64,000 bases of DNA from Azospirillum sp. B510 (GCF_000010725.1 NC_013858.1:558001-622000), one strand, 5' to 3'; numbered from the stretch's first letter, positions 34,487-44,566 are shown. Notes: generated by a model not told the origin, from the letters alone. Program-made: numbers and translations.

Positions 34487-36247
34487 ATGCTGACGGTCGA
34501 TGGCCTGACGATCCGCTTCCGCAACGCCCCCCGCCCGGTGGTCGACGGCGTCGGCTTCTCCGTCGGGGCGGGGCGGAGCGTGGCCCTGGTCGGCGAATCC
34601 GGCTCGGGCAAGACGCTGACCTGCCGCAGCATCCTCGGCATCCTGCCGCGCGGGGCCTCGGTCACCGGCGGCTCCATCCGCTTCGGCCAGGAAGGCGAGG
34701 CGGTCGACCTGCTGCGCCTGCCGCCGTCGGGCCTGCGCGACATCCGCGGCAGCCGCATCGCCATGATCTTCCAGGAACCGATGAGCGCGTTGTCGCCGCT
34801 CCACACCATCGGCGACCAGACGATGGAGGTGCTGCGGCTGCACGGCGCCTGCACCCGCGGCGGTGCCCGCGACCGCTGCCTCGCGATGTTCGAGCGGGTG
34901 GGATTCCCCGACCCGATGCGCGCCTTCCGCTCCTATCCGTTCCAGCTTTCCGGCGGCCTGCGCCAGCGCGCGATGATCGCCATGGCGATGGTCGCCCGCC
35001 CGCGATTGCTGATCGCCGACGAGCCGACCACGGCGCTCGACGTCACACTTCAGGCCCAGGTGCTGGCCCTGATCAAGGAGTTGCAGGCCGAGACCGGCAT
35101 GGCGGTGCTGCTGGTCACCCATGACCTGGGCGTGGTCGCCAACATGGCGGACGCCGTGGTGGTGATGCGGGCGGGACGGGTGATGGAATCCGGCTGCTGC
35201 GCCGATGTGCTCGGCCAACCGCTGCACGGCTACACCCGCAAGCTGATGGCCGCCGCCCCCTCCATCCCCGCCATGGTCCGCGTGCCGCCGGCGGAGGATG
35301 TGCCAGAGGGCGCGCATGACGCCATCCTGGAATTCCACGGCGTCGCCAAGAGCTATGAACGGGGAAACGTCCGCATCCGCGCGCTGGACGGCGTCGATCT
35401 CCGCGTCGGCCGGGGAGAGACGCTGGCCATCGTCGGCGAGTCAGGATCAGGCAAGACGACGCTGGCGCGGCTGGCCATGCTGGCGGAGCGGCCGGATCCC
35501 GGTGGCCGCCTGCTGTTCCGCCCGTCCGCCGGGCAACCGCCGCTCGACCTCCTGTCCGCCGCCGGGGCGGAGCTGACCGCCTACCGCCGCAATGCCCAGA
35601 TGGTGTTCCAGGATCCCTACGCCTCCCTCAGTCCGCGCATGAGTGTCGGCGAGATCATCGCCGAGCCGCTGGCGATCCATGGCGTCTGCGGCCGTGGCGA
35701 GGGGCGCGAGCGGGTGCGGGCGCTGATGGCGCGGGTCGGGCTCGACCCCGCCTGGGCCAGCCGCTATCCGCACGCCTTCTCCGGCGGCCAGCGCCAGCGC
35801 ATCGGCATCGCCCGCGCGCTGGCGCTCGACCCGCAACTGCTGATCTGCGACGAGCCGACCTCGGCGCTCGACGTCTCGGTCCAGGCGCAGGTGCTGGAAC
35901 TGCTGGAATCGATCAAGCGGCGGCTCGGCCTCAGCCTGATGTTCATCTCGCATGATCTGGCGGTGGTGGCGCGGCTGGCCGACCGCGTCGCCGTGATGCG
36001 CGCCGGCCGGGTGATGGAGGAGGCGCCGCCCGCCATCCTGTTCTCCGCCCCGCTGCACCCCTACACCCGCGCGCTGATCGCCGCCTCGCCGGAGCCGGAC
36101 GTCGACCGTCCGATCGACGTCGCCACCGTGGCCTTGGGCGCCGGCCGTCCCGACCTGTGGCCCGAAGCCTTCCGCCCCGCCGCCGACGGCGCCCCGCCGC
36201 CGCTGGTGGAGGCGGCGCCGGGTCACTTCGTGAGGCGGGCGGCATGA
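34487..36247 (+). CDS. peptide-type ABC transporter, fused double ATP-binding subunit
   Basis: The 586-residue protein carries two complete ABC ATPase domains in tandem, as in YejF/GsiA. Domain 1 has Walker A GESGSGKT, LSGGLRQR and a DEPTTALD Walker B region. Domain 2 begins near residue 285 with its own GESGSGKT, FSGGQRQR and DEPTSALD. Both are intact. ATG 34487 is chosen because GGAG precedes it at normal distance. Its stop overlaps the start of the binding-protein gene (ATGA). It energises the two permeases at 38238 and 39266. Confidence 0.92.
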   Translation: MLTVDGLTIRFRNAPRPVVDGVGFSVGAGRSVALVGESGSGKTLTCRSILGILPRGASVTGGSIRFGQEGEAVDLLRLPPSGLRDIRGSRIAMIFQEPMSALSPLHTIGDQTMEVLRLHGACTRGGARDRCLAMFERVGFPDPMRAFRSYPFQLSGGLRQRAMIAMAMVARPRLLIADEPTTALDVTLQAQVLALIKELQAETGMAVLLVTHDLGVVANMADAVVVMRAGRVMESGCCADVLGQPLHGYTRKLMAAAPSIPAMVRVPPAEDVPEGAHDAILEFHGVAKSYERGNVRIRALDGVDLRVGRGETLAIVGESGSGKTTLARLAMLAERPDPGGRLLFRPSAGQPPLDLLSAAGAELTAYRRNAQMVFQDPYASLSPRMSVGEIIAEPLAIHGVCGRGEGRERVRALMARVGLDPAWASRYPHAFSGGQRQRIGIARALALDPQLLICDEPTSALDVSVQAQVLELLESIKRRLGLSLMFISHDLAVVARLADRVAVMRAGRVMEEAPPAILFSAPLHPYTRALIAASPEPDVDRPIDVATVALGAGRPDLWPEAFRPAADGAPPPLVEAAPGHFVRRAA

Positions 36248-38232
36248 GCAGGCGCTTTCCCATACCGCAGCTGAATCGCCTTCTCCCGCCCCGACCAAGC
36301 GGGAAGTGGGCCGCAGTCGTCGCCCTCCTCCTCGCCACCCCCGCCGCCGCCTTCAATCCGCAGGATCCGGCGATGCTGGCGGATCAGGTGCGCTACGGCC
36401 TCATCCCGCCGGTGCGCCAGCGCATGCCGGACGAGCCGCTGATCGTCGATCTGGAGGCCAAGGGCCGCGACCCCGGCCGCTCCGGCGGCTGGATCCGCAC
36501 CTTCATCACCCAACGGCGCAACAGCCGCGTCGCCGTGCTCTATGGCTATGCCCGGCTGGTCGGCTACACCGCCAGGCGCGAGATCGTCCCCGACATCCTG
36601 AAGGATGTCACGGTCATCGACGGCCGCGACTTCACCCTGACCCTGCGCGCCGGCCATCGCTGGTCCGACGGCGCCCCCTTCACCAGCGACGACATCCGCT
36701 ATTGGTGGGAGGACATCGCCAACAACCCGATGCTGTCGCCGTCGGGGCCGCCGCGCTTCATGCTGGTCGACGGAAAGCCGCCGCAGGTCAGCTTCCCCGA
36801 CGCGGTGACCGCCCGCTTCCGCTGGGAGGAGCCGAACCCCTATTTCCTGCCGGCGCTCGCCGCCGCCCGGCCGCCCTTCATCTACCGCCCGGCCCATTAC
36901 CTGAAGCGCTTCCACGCCCGCTACACCGGCGAGGCCGAGATGGCGCCGCTGATCGCCAGATACAAGGTTCGCAACTGGGCGGCCCTGCACAACGCGCTCG
37001 ACGACATGTTCCGGATGGAGAATCCGGACCAGCCGACGCTCCAGCCCTGGATGGCGGTGTCGAAGGGCAGCGGCAACCATCTGCTGTTCCAGCGCAACCC
37101 CTATTACCACCGCTTCGACAGCCGCGGCATGCAGCTGCCCTACGCCGACGGGCTGGACGTGACGGTGATGGCCGGCGGGCTGATCCCGGCCCAGGTCGCC
37201 ACCGGCAAGGCCGATCTCCAGGCCGAGGGGCTGACCTTCTCCCAGGTGCCGGTGCTGGTGGCGGGCGAACAGGATGGCGGCTACCGCACCCTGCTGTGGC
37301 CGGAAGGCAAGGCGGCGGAAATAGCGCTCTACCCCAACCTGAACTACAATGATCCGGTCTGGCGCCGGCTGCTGCGCGACGTGCGCTTCCGCCGCGCCCT
37401 GTCGATGGGCATCGACCGCCGCATCGTCAACCGCTCGCTGTTCTTCGGGCTGGCGCAGGAGAGCGGGGTCGACGTTCTGCCGCACAGCCCGCTCTACAAG
37501 CCGGAGCGCAACGGGGTATGGACCGGCTATGATCCCCAACAGGCCGCGGCCCTGCTCGACGAGATCGGGCTGAAGCGCAAGCGCGGCGAGCTGTACCGCG
37601 ACCTGCCGGACGGCCGCCCGCTGGAGGTGATCGTCGAGACCGCGGGCGAGAAGCCGGAGATTTCCGATGCCCTTCAGATCATCGCCGAGACCTGGCGCGA
37701 CATCGGCGTCCGGCTTTTGATGCGCACGGTCGACCGCGACGTGCTGCGCAACCGGGTCTATGCCGGCCAGACGATGATGGCGGTGTGGGGCGGCTGGGAC
37801 AACGGCGTCCCCGGTCCCGACAGCAGCCCGGAGGAGCTGGCGCCGATGACCCAGGAGAATTTCAGCTGGCCGAAATGGGGCCAATATTACCAGACCTCCG
37901 GCGGCGCCGGCGAGCCCATCGACATGCCGGTCCCGCAGGAGCTGATGGATCTCGCCCGGCGCTGGCGCCACACCACCGACGAGACCGAGCGCCGCGCCCT
38001 GTGGTCGGCGCTGCTCGACATCCATGCCGACCAGCTCTTCGCCATCGGCGTGGTGTCGAAGACGCCGCAACCGATCGCCGTCGCCAACCGCCTGCGCAAC
38101 GTCCCCGACAAGGGGCTGTGGCTGTGGGATCCCGGCGCCTATCTCGGGGTCTACAGGCCCGACGAGTTCTATTTCGCCGACGCCCGCCCGGCCGATCCCG
38201 AGCCGGGCGGCATCCACCGCCGGGAGAACTGA
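36244..38232 (+). CDS. extracellular solute-binding protein, family 5 (oligopeptide type)
   Basis: This 662-residue protein has a signal peptide (VVALLLATPAAA before FNPQDPAML) and a family 5 fold: ITQRRNSRVAVLYGYARLVGY early, IVPDILKDVTVIDGRDFTLTLRAGHRWSDGAPFTSDDI in the middle, and VRFRRALSMGIDRRIVNRSLFFG later. It captures peptides, opines or similar ligands in the periplasm for the adjoining permeases. The length is greater than DppA (about 500) and closer to YejA-like proteins. The start ATG overlaps the ATPase stop codon, which fixes the start. Confidence 0.9.
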   Translation: MSRRFPIPQLNRLLPPRPSGKWAAVVALLLATPAAAFNPQDPAMLADQVRYGLIPPVRQRMPDEPLIVDLEAKGRDPGRSGGWIRTFITQRRNSRVAVLYGYARLVGYTARREIVPDILKDVTVIDGRDFTLTLRAGHRWSDGAPFTSDDIRYWWEDIANNPMLSPSGPPRFMLVDGKPPQVSFPDAVTARFRWEEPNPYFLPALAAARPPFIYRPAHYLKRFHARYTGEAEMAPLIARYKVRNWAALHNALDDMFRMENPDQPTLQPWMAVSKGSGNHLLFQRNPYYHRFDSRGMQLPYADGLDVTVMAGGLIPAQVATGKADLQAEGLTFSQVPVLVAGEQDGGYRTLLWPEGKAAEIALYPNLNYNDPVWRRLLRDVRFRRALSMGIDRRIVNRSLFFGLAQESGVDVLPHSPLYKPERNGVWTGYDPQQAAALLDEIGLKRKRGELYRDLPDGRPLEVIVETAGEKPEISDALQIIAETWRDIGVRLLMRTVDRDVLRNRVYAGQTMMAVWGGWDNGVPGPDSSPEELAPMTQENFSWPKWGQYYQTSGGAGEPIDMPVPQELMDLARRWRHTTDETERRALWSALLDIHADQLFAIGVVSKTPQPIAVANRLRNVPDKGLWLWDPGAYLGVYRPDEFYFADARPADPEPGGIHRREN

Positions 38233-38237
38233 CGGTC

Positions 38238-39269
38238 ATGCTGCGCTTCATCCTGCACCGGCTGCTGGTGATGGTGCCGACGCTGGTCGTGGTGTCGATG
38301 CTGATCTTCCTCGTCATCAACCTGCCGCCCGGCGATTACCTGTCCAACCAGATCGCCGAGCTGCGCGCCACCGGCCAGGAGGCCGGTCTGGCCAAGGCCG
38401 AGTTCCTGCGCCGCGAATACGCGCTCGACCGCCCGCTGCCGGAGCAGTACGCGATCTGGATCGGCGTCTGGCCGGGGCCGAACGGCTTCCGCGGCCTGTT
38501 GCAGGGCGATTTCGGCTGGTCCTTCGAGTTCAACAAGCCGGTGGCCGAGGTGGTGGGCGAGACGCTGTGGTTCACCGTCATCCTCAACCTCGCCGCCGTG
38601 CTGTTCGTCTATCTGGTCTCCTTCCCGCTGGGGGCGCTGGCGGCGATCCGCGCCAACAGCTGGGTCGATTACCTCGCCGCCGCCGTCGGCTATATCGGGC
38701 TGGCGACGCCGAATTTCCTGCTGGCGCTGATCCTGCTCTATTACGGCCAGAAATGGCTCGGCCTGCCGATCGGCGGGCTGGTCGACGCCCGCTACGAGAA
38801 CCAGCCGTTGAGCTGGGCCAAGGTCGGCTCGATCCTCCAGCATCTGATCGTCCCGACCATCGTCATCGGCCTGTCCGGCACCGCCGCCATGGTGCGGCGC
38901 CTGCGCGCCAACCTGCTGGACGAGCTGGGCAAGCCCTATGTCGTCACCGCCAAGGCCAAGGGGGTGCCGCCGCTGCGCCGGCTGACCCGCTATCCGCTGC
39001 GCATGGCGCTGAACCCCTTCGTCTCCGACATCGGCTCGCTGCTGCCCTCGCTGGTGTCGGGGTCGGTGCTGATCTCCGTCGTGCTCAGCCTGCCGACGAT
39101 CGGCCCGGCGCTGCTGGAGGCGCTGCGGGCGCAGGACATCTTCCTGTCCGGCTTCATCCTGATGTTCATCTCGCTGCTGGTGCTGATCGGCATGCTGGTG
39201 TCCGACGTGGCGCTCGCCCTGCTCGATCCGCGCATCCGGCTCGGCAAGGGACGGAAGGCGCACTCATGA
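38238..39269 (+). CDS. ABC transporter permease, DppB/YejB type
   Basis: The 343-residue inner-membrane protein has about six segments. The N-terminus FILHRLLVMVPTLVVVSMLIFLVI is typical of DppB/YejB, and the cytoplasmic coupling motif is GKPYVVTAKAKGVPPLRR. GGGAG lies ahead of ATG 38238, five bases after the binding-protein stop. The gene's stop overlaps the start of the next permease. It forms the channel with the permease at 39266. Confidence 0.92.
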   Translation: MLRFILHRLLVMVPTLVVVSMLIFLVINLPPGDYLSNQIAELRATGQEAGLAKAEFLRREYALDRPLPEQYAIWIGVWPGPNGFRGLLQGDFGWSFEFNKPVAEVVGETLWFTVILNLAAVLFVYLVSFPLGALAAIRANSWVDYLAAAVGYIGLATPNFLLALILLYYGQKWLGLPIGGLVDARYENQPLSWAKVGSILQHLIVPTIVIGLSGTAAMVRRLRANLLDELGKPYVVTAKAKGVPPLRRLTRYPLRMALNPFVSDIGSLLPSLVSGSVLISVVLSLPTIGPALLEALRAQDIFLSGFILMFISLLVLIGMLVSDVALALLDPRIRLGKGRKAHS

Positions 39270-40468
39270 AGGACCCGGCCATGAAGAACGGGAGCGTGAA
39301 GGGCGGGAGCATGAAGGGCGACTGGGATCATTACGTCGACAGCCGGCCCTATCCCGATCCGGAGGCGCCGGACGCCCCGGCGACCCGTTTCGACGCCCAC
39401 GCCTCGGCCGGGCGGCTGATGCTGCGGCGCTTCCTGCGCCACCGGCTGGCGGTGCTGGGGGCGCTGTTCCTGGGGCTGTCCTATCTCAGCCTGCCCTTCG
39501 TCGATTTCCTCGCCCCCTACGGCGCCAACGAGCGCGACGTCGAGCATCTCTACGCCCCGCCGCAGGGCATCCACCTGTTCCACCAGGGCCGCTTCGTCGG
39601 TCCCTTCGTCTATCCGACCACCGGCAATCCCGACCTGAAGGACTATCGCTGGCGCTACGAGACGGACGAGAGCCGGCCGATGCCGCTGCGCTTCCTCTGC
39701 CCCGGCGCGCCCTACCGCTTCCTCGGTCTGGTGGAGTCGCGGCTCCGGCTGGCCTGTCCGCCGCCGGGGGCGTCGCTGCATCTGCTGGGCACCGACCGTC
39801 TGGGCCGTGACATGCTGTCGCGGCTGGCCATCGGCGCCCAGCTGTCGCTGACCGTCGGGCTGCTCGGCATCGCGGTGTCCTTCTCCATCGGCATCACGCT
39901 GGGCGGCATGGCCGGCTATTTCGGCGGCTGGGTCGATGCCGGGGTGCAACGCCTGTCGGAGATCCTGAAATCCCTTCCGGAGCTGCCGCTGTGGCTGGCG
40001 CTGTCCGCCGCGGTGCCGGCGCAATGGAGCCCGGTGACGGTGTTCCTGTGCATCTCGGTCATCCTCGGCCTGCTGGACTGGCCGTCGCTGGCCCGCGCCG
40101 TGCGCTCGCGCTTCCTGGCGCTGCGCGAGGAGGATTTCGTCATGGCGGCGGAGCTGATGGGGGCCAGCCCGGCGCGCATCATCCGCCGCCATCTGCTGCC
40201 CAACTTCGCCAGCCATCTGCTGGCCAGCGCCACCCTGTCGATTCCGGCGATGATCCTGGGCGAGACGGCGCTGTCCTTCCTCGGGCTGGGACTGCGTCCG
40301 CCGGCGACCAGCTGGGGGGTGATGCTGAACGACGCCCAGAATTTGATGGCGGTGGAAACCTATCCCTGGGTGTCATTGCCGATGCTGCCGGTGATCCTGG
40401 TAGTCTTGTCCTTCAACTTCTTCGGCGACGGCCTGCGCGACGCCCTGGATCCCTATCATGGCGACTGA
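39266..40468 (+). CDS. ABC transporter permease, DppC/YejE type with enlarged periplasmic loop
   Basis: This 400-residue permease has a hydrophilic N-terminus (about 1-55) and one membrane segment. An unusually long periplasmic stretch follows (about 85-185, including HQGRFVGPFVYPTTGNPDLK and two Cys), then the standard GTDRLGRDMLSRL and the coupling motif EDFVMAAELMGASPARII. Ordinary DppC is near 300 residues. ATG 39266 overlaps the previous stop (ATGA), but MKNGS or MKGDW a few codons later are possible starts. It is the last gene of the importer operon. Confidence 0.88.
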   Translation: MKDPAMKNGSVKGGSMKGDWDHYVDSRPYPDPEAPDAPATRFDAHASAGRLMLRRFLRHRLAVLGALFLGLSYLSLPFVDFLAPYGANERDVEHLYAPPQGIHLFHQGRFVGPFVYPTTGNPDLKDYRWRYETDESRPMPLRFLCPGAPYRFLGLVESRLRLACPPPGASLHLLGTDRLGRDMLSRLAIGAQLSLTVGLLGIAVSFSIGITLGGMAGYFGGWVDAGVQRLSEILKSLPELPLWLALSAAVPAQWSPVTVFLCISVILGLLDWPSLARAVRSRFLALREEDFVMAAELMGASPARIIRRHLLPNFASHLLASATLSIPAMILGETALSFLGLGLRPPATSWGVMLNDAQNLMAVETYPWVSLPMLPVILVVLSFNFFGDGLRDALDPYHGD

Positions 40469-40771
40469 TCCCCATGGCGACTGACCTTCTGCCCAGGGCG
40501 GGCGGCAAGCCTTGCGGCGCTCTCGTTACTCATATATCACAGCGCATAGACGGCTTTGCCGCTTCCTGGCCGGAAGTCGGCTTGATGCGCGGCGAAATCC
40601 ATGTGAGGGGTTTTGTTCGGGCTGGAGCGTCACCGCCGGCGCCCGGACGACCCCGCAACCACCAGCGACCCCGCCGGTTCCCGCAACCAACCGGTTTTCA
40701 ACGCAGGCACAGTGATCCGTTCCGCGACGGATTTTCGGTTCCGAAGCATTGCTGAAGCGGAGTGTCCGATC
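40469..40771. other. intergenic region between the importer and glycan operons
   Basis: No gene was recognised. Open frames here are shadows or lack ribosome sites. A mildly AT-rich patch around 40525-40550 may hold the promoter of the glycan operon, though no clear -35/-10 pair is visible. Confidence 0.4.
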
Positions 40772-42085
40772 ATGCACCAGCCACAGCCGACCCTTCGGTC
40801 CCTTCATCCCGACCGGACGCCGCCGCGCATCCTGCTCTACAGCCACGACACCTTCGGGCTCGGCCATCTGCGGCGGTCGCGGACGATCGCCCAGGCCCTG
40901 GTCTCCGCCTTTCCCGACGCCTCGGCGCTGATCCTCACCGGCTCGCCGGTCGCCGGCCGCTTCGACTTCCCCGAACGGGTCGACCATGTGCGGCTGCCCG
41001 GCGTGGTGAAGCTGCCGGACGGCGGCTACACCGCCCGCAACCTCGGCCTGCCGATCGAGGAGACCACCGCCATCCGGGCGGAGATCATCCGCGCCACCAC
41101 CCGCGCCTTCCGCCCGACGCTGGCCATCGTCGACAAGGAGGCGACCGGCCTGCACGGCGAATTCCTGCCGGCGCTGGAGGAGATGCGGGCATCCGGCAAC
41201 ACCCGCGTCGTGCTCGGCCTGCGCGACGTGCTCGACGCGCCGGAGGCGTTGCAGCCGGAATGGGAGCGCAAGGAGGCGGTGGCCGCCATCGAGCGCTATT
41301 ACGACCAGCTCTGGATCTACGGCCTGCCGGAGGTCTACCGCCCGCTCGACGGTCTCGACCTGCCGGCGGAGGTCGCGGCGCGGGTGCGCTACACCGGCTA
41401 TCTGCGGCGCGAGCCGACGGAGGGCGGCGGCGCCGTCCAGGCGGCGGACGGCCTCATGCCGGCCCCCTATGTGCTGGTGACGCCCGGCGGCGGCGGCGAC
41501 GGGGCGGCGCTGGTCGACTGGACCATCGCCGCCTATGAATCCGATCCGGACCTGTCCCCCGGCGCCCTGATCGTCTACGGCCCCTTCCTGGAGGATGCCC
41601 GCCGCCAGGAATTCGCCGCCCGCATCCGCCGGCTGAAGGGCAGGGTGGAAACCATCAACTTCCATTCCCGCATGGAGGATCTCTATGCCGGGGCGGTCGG
41701 GGTGGTGGCGATGGGCGGCTACAACACCTTCTGCGAGATCCTGTCCTTCGACAAGCCGTCGGTGCTGGCGCCGCGCACCCGCCCGCGGCTGGAACAGCGC
41801 ATCCGCGCCGAGGCGGCGGAGACCCTGGGCCTGCTGCGCACGCTGGACAGCGACCGCGACGGCGCCGACCCGCGGGCGATGGCCGACGCCATCCGCGCGC
41901 TCTCCAGCCAGCCGCCCCCCTCGGCCAGCCCGCTGCCCGGTCTGCTCGGCGGGTTGGAGCGCATCGTCGACCTGACCCGCGAGGTCCTGGCGGCGCCGCC
42001 GATCGCCGAACGGCGCGGCCCGATCACCCCGATCCGCCGGGCGGCGGAACGGCTGTCCCGCGCCATGGCCGGCAAGCGCGCATGA
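40772..42085 (+). CDS. MurG-like glycosyltransferase, glycan operon gene 1
   Basis: The 437-residue protein has a GT-B fold resembling MurG/COG4671 glycosyltransferases. HDTFGLGHLRRSRTIAQALV is the N-terminal glycine-rich donor/acceptor loop, and VAMGGYNTFCEILSFDKPSVLAPR is the C-terminal nucleotide-sugar-binding region. ATG 40772 follows GCGGAG; the frame upstream is unconserved. It opens a six-gene operon and shares its plan with gene 5 (45153), so the two probably make related transfers in one glycan. Confidence 0.82.
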   Translation: MHQPQPTLRSLHPDRTPPRILLYSHDTFGLGHLRRSRTIAQALVSAFPDASALILTGSPVAGRFDFPERVDHVRLPGVVKLPDGGYTARNLGLPIEETTAIRAEIIRATTRAFRPTLAIVDKEATGLHGEFLPALEEMRASGNTRVVLGLRDVLDAPEALQPEWERKEAVAAIERYYDQLWIYGLPEVYRPLDGLDLPAEVAARVRYTGYLRREPTEGGGAVQAADGLMPAPYVLVTPGGGGDGAALVDWTIAAYESDPDLSPGALIVYGPFLEDARRQEFAARIRRLKGRVETINFHSRMEDLYAGAVGVVAMGGYNTFCEILSFDKPSVLAPRTRPRLEQRIRAEAAETLGLLRTLDSDRDGADPRAMADAIRALSSQPPPSASPLPGLLGGLERIVDLTREVLAAPPIAERRGPITPIRRAAERLSRAMAGKRA

Positions 42086-42137
42086 TCGACCGGGGAACGG
42101 ACGGCGCGACGCCGTCCAGCCTCGGGGCGATCGCCCC

Positions 42138-43427
42138 GTGTCCAACCCGCCGCCGAAACGGAACCTGAAACAGACCTTGACTCGCAAGCCTTTGAAAATC
42201 GCCGTGGTGGTGAAGGGTTACCCCCGCCTGTCGGAAACCTTCATCGCGCAGGAGCTGCTGGCCCTGCAACAGCGCGGCGTCGATCTGGCGATCTGGTCGC
42301 TGCGCCACCCGACCGACAGCCGCCGCCACGCCCTGCATGACCGCATCACCGCCCCGGTCCATTACCTGCCGGAATATCTGCGCGACGAGCCGGGCCGCGT
42401 CCTGCGCGCCCTCGGCCGCCTGGTCCTGCGCCATCCGGCCGGTCTGGCGCGCACGGCGGCGGCGTGGCTGCGCGACCTGGCCCGCGACCGCAGCGCCAAC
42501 CGCGCACGGCGTTTCGGCCAGGCGCTGGTCCTGGCGGCGGAGCTGCCGGCCGGCGTGCCCGTCCTCTACGCCCATTTCCTGCACACCCCGGCCTCGGTCG
42601 GGCGCTATGCCGCCGCGATCCGCGGCATCGGCTGGGGCTTTTCCGCCCATGCCAAGGACATCTGGACGACGGCGGACTGGGAGAAGCGCGAGAAGCTGGC
42701 CGACGCCCGCTTCGGCGTCACCTGCACCGCGGTGGGGGCGGCGCATCTGCGCGCGCTCGCCGCCGATCCGGCGCGCATCGACCTCGTCTATCACGGCCTC
42801 GACCTTTCCCGCTTCCCCGCCCCGCCGGACCGGAGCGATGGCGCCGCCCGCGATGGTTCCGCCCCCGAGCGCGCGGTGGAAATCCTGTCGGTCGGTCGGC
42901 TGGTCGAGAAGAAGGGCTATGACCGGCTGCTCGACGCGCTGGCGCTGCTGCCGGACGGCCTGTGGTGGCGGCTGGTCCATATCGGCTCCGGCGACCTCAA
43001 GCAGGCCCTGCGCGCCCAGGCCGAGCGGCTCGGCCTGTCGGACCGCATCGAGTGGCGCGGCGCCCAGGATCAGGCGACGGTGGTCGCGGCGCTGCGCCAC
43101 GCCGACCTGTTCGTGCTGACCAGCGTGGTGGCCGGCGACGGCGACCGCGACGGCCTGCCGAATGTCCTGATGGAGGCGGCGAGCCAGCGCCTCGCCATCC
43201 TGTCCACCGCCGTCTCGGCCATCCCCGAATTCATCGCCGACGGCACCCAAGGCCTGCTGACCGACGGCAGCCCCGGCGCCATCGCCACGGCGCTGGAACG
43301 GCTCGCCACCGACCCGGCGCTGCGCCTGCGGCTAGCCGACGCCGCCTATGGCCGGCTGCGCGCGGAGTTCGGCATGGACGCCGGCATCGACCGCCTCGTC
43401 CGCCGGCTGGAGGAGGCCACGGCGTGA
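42138..43427 (+). CDS. GT4-type glycosyltransferase, glycan operon gene 2
   Basis: The 429-residue protein begins with KGYPRLSETFIAQELLALQ, typical of GT4 transferases that act on surface polysaccharides. LSVGRLVEKKGYDRLLDAL and GLPNVLMEAASQRLAILST mark the C-terminal Rossmann domain. The start is a GTG at 42138; a TTG at 42177 is an alternative closer to the conserved region. Its stop overlaps the start of gene 3 (GTGA), indicating coupling. Donor and acceptor sugars cannot be inferred. Confidence 0.85.
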   Translation: MSNPPPKRNLKQTLTRKPLKIAVVVKGYPRLSETFIAQELLALQQRGVDLAIWSLRHPTDSRRHALHDRITAPVHYLPEYLRDEPGRVLRALGRLVLRHPAGLARTAAAWLRDLARDRSANRARRFGQALVLAAELPAGVPVLYAHFLHTPASVGRYAAAIRGIGWGFSAHAKDIWTTADWEKREKLADARFGVTCTAVGAAHLRALAADPARIDLVYHGLDLSRFPAPPDRSDGAARDGSAPERAVEILSVGRLVEKKGYDRLLDALALLPDGLWWRLVHIGSGDLKQALRAQAERLGLSDRIEWRGAQDQATVVAALRHADLFVLTSVVAGDGDRDGLPNVLMEAASQRLAILSTAVSAIPEFIADGTQGLLTDGSPGAIATALERLATDPALRLRLADAAYGRLRAEFGMDAGIDRLVRRLEEATA

Positions 43428-44566
43428 CCGCCGCCAGTCCAGACATGTCCTTCCCCCGGATCGCCTTCTACGCCCCGCTGAAGCCGGTCGATCACCCGGT
43501 TCCCTCCGGCGACCGCCAGATGGCGCGGCTGATCCTGCGGGCGCTGGCCGCCACCGGCCCGACGGAGGTGGCGAGCGGTCTGCGCGTCTATGACGGCGCC
43601 GGCGATGCCGCCACCCAGTCCCGGCTGTCCGAAGCCGCCGCCGCCGAGTGCGACCGCCTGCTGTCGCTCTACGCCGCCGAGCCGGAGCGGCGCCCGGCGC
43701 TGTGGCTCAGCTATCATGTCTATTACAAAGCGCCCGACCTGATCGGCCCGGTCGTCGCCCGCGGTCTCGGCATCCCCTATGTCGTGGTGGAGGCGACCCG
43801 CGCCCGCAAGCGCCTGACCGGCCCCTGGGCCGGCTTCGCCGCCGCTGCCGAGGCCGCCATCGAGGCGGCGGCCCTGGTGCTCTGCGTCAGCGCCCGCGAC
43901 CGCCAGGCGGTGGCGGCCTATGGCCCTCCCGGCCAGCGGGTGGCGATGCTGCCGCCCTTCCTCGAGCTGCCGCCCGTCGCCGATCCCCAAGCCATCGAGC
44001 ATGGCGGACCGGGGTCGCCGCCCCGCCTGCTCACCGTCGCGATGATGCGGCCGGGCGACAAGCTCGCCTCCTACCGCCTGCTGGCGGAATCGCTCCGGCT
44101 GCTGGCCGACCGGTCCTGGACGCTCGCCATCGTCGGCGACGGCCCGGCGGCGGCGGCGGTGGCGGCGCTGTTCGCCCCCTTCGGGCCGCGCGTGACGCGG
44201 CATGGCGCCTGCCCCCCCGGCGCTCTCGCCGCCCATTACCGGGACGCCGACCTGCTGGTCTGGCCCGGCCTGAACGAGGCCTTCGGCATGGTCTATCTCG
44301 AGGCGCAGGCCCATGGCGTGCCGGTACTCGCCATCGACAATGCCGGCACCGGCACCGTCATCCGCGACGGCGTCGGCGGGCGGCTGACCGGTCCGGCGCC
44401 CGAGGATTACGCCGCCGCCCTCGCCGCCCTGCTGGCCGATCCGGCCGCCCTGCGCGCTCTTGGCCGGACCGCCCGCGCCGATGTCGAGGCCCATCACGCC
44501 CTGCCGGCGGCGGCGGAGCGGCTGCGCGGCCTGCTGACCGGATTATTGCCCGGACGACTGCCATGA
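43424..44566 (+). CDS. GT4-type glycosyltransferase, glycan operon gene 3
   Basis: This 380-residue protein starts at a GTG overlapping the previous stop; ATG 43445 (MSFPRIAFYAPLKPVDHPVPSGD) is the alternative. The donor-side motif NEAFGMVYLEAQAHGVPVLAIDNAG and the region LTVAMMRPGDKLASYRLL are GT4-like. AHYRDADLLVWPG precedes the donor motif. It lies between genes 2 and 4 with stop/start overlaps on both sides, so the encoded enzymes are made in fixed proportion. Confidence 0.82.
   Translation: MTAASPDMSFPRIAFYAPLKPVDHPVPSGDRQMARLILRALAATGPTEVASGLRVYDGAGDAATQSRLSEAAAAECDRLLSLYAAEPERRPALWLSYHVYYKAPDLIGPVVARGLGIPYVVVEATRARKRLTGPWAGFAAAAEAAIEAAALVLCVSARDRQAVAAYGPPGQRVAMLPPFLELPPVADPQAIEHGGPGSPPRLLTVAMMRPGDKLASYRLLAESLRLLADRSWTLAIVGDGPAAAAVAALFAPFGPRVTRHGACPPGALAAHYRDADLLVWPGLNEAFGMVYLEAQAHGVPVLAIDNAGTGTVIRDGVGGRLTGPAPEDYAAALAALLADPAALRALGRTARADVEAHHALPAAAERLRGLLTGLLPGRLP

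Noticed and set aside
29149..34854. 1901-codon open frame on the minus strand
   Set aside because: It is a GC-driven shadow covering hmgA, the methyltransferase and the pseudo-ABC gene on the opposite strand; low-complexity His/Gln/Arg-rich composition and no motif.
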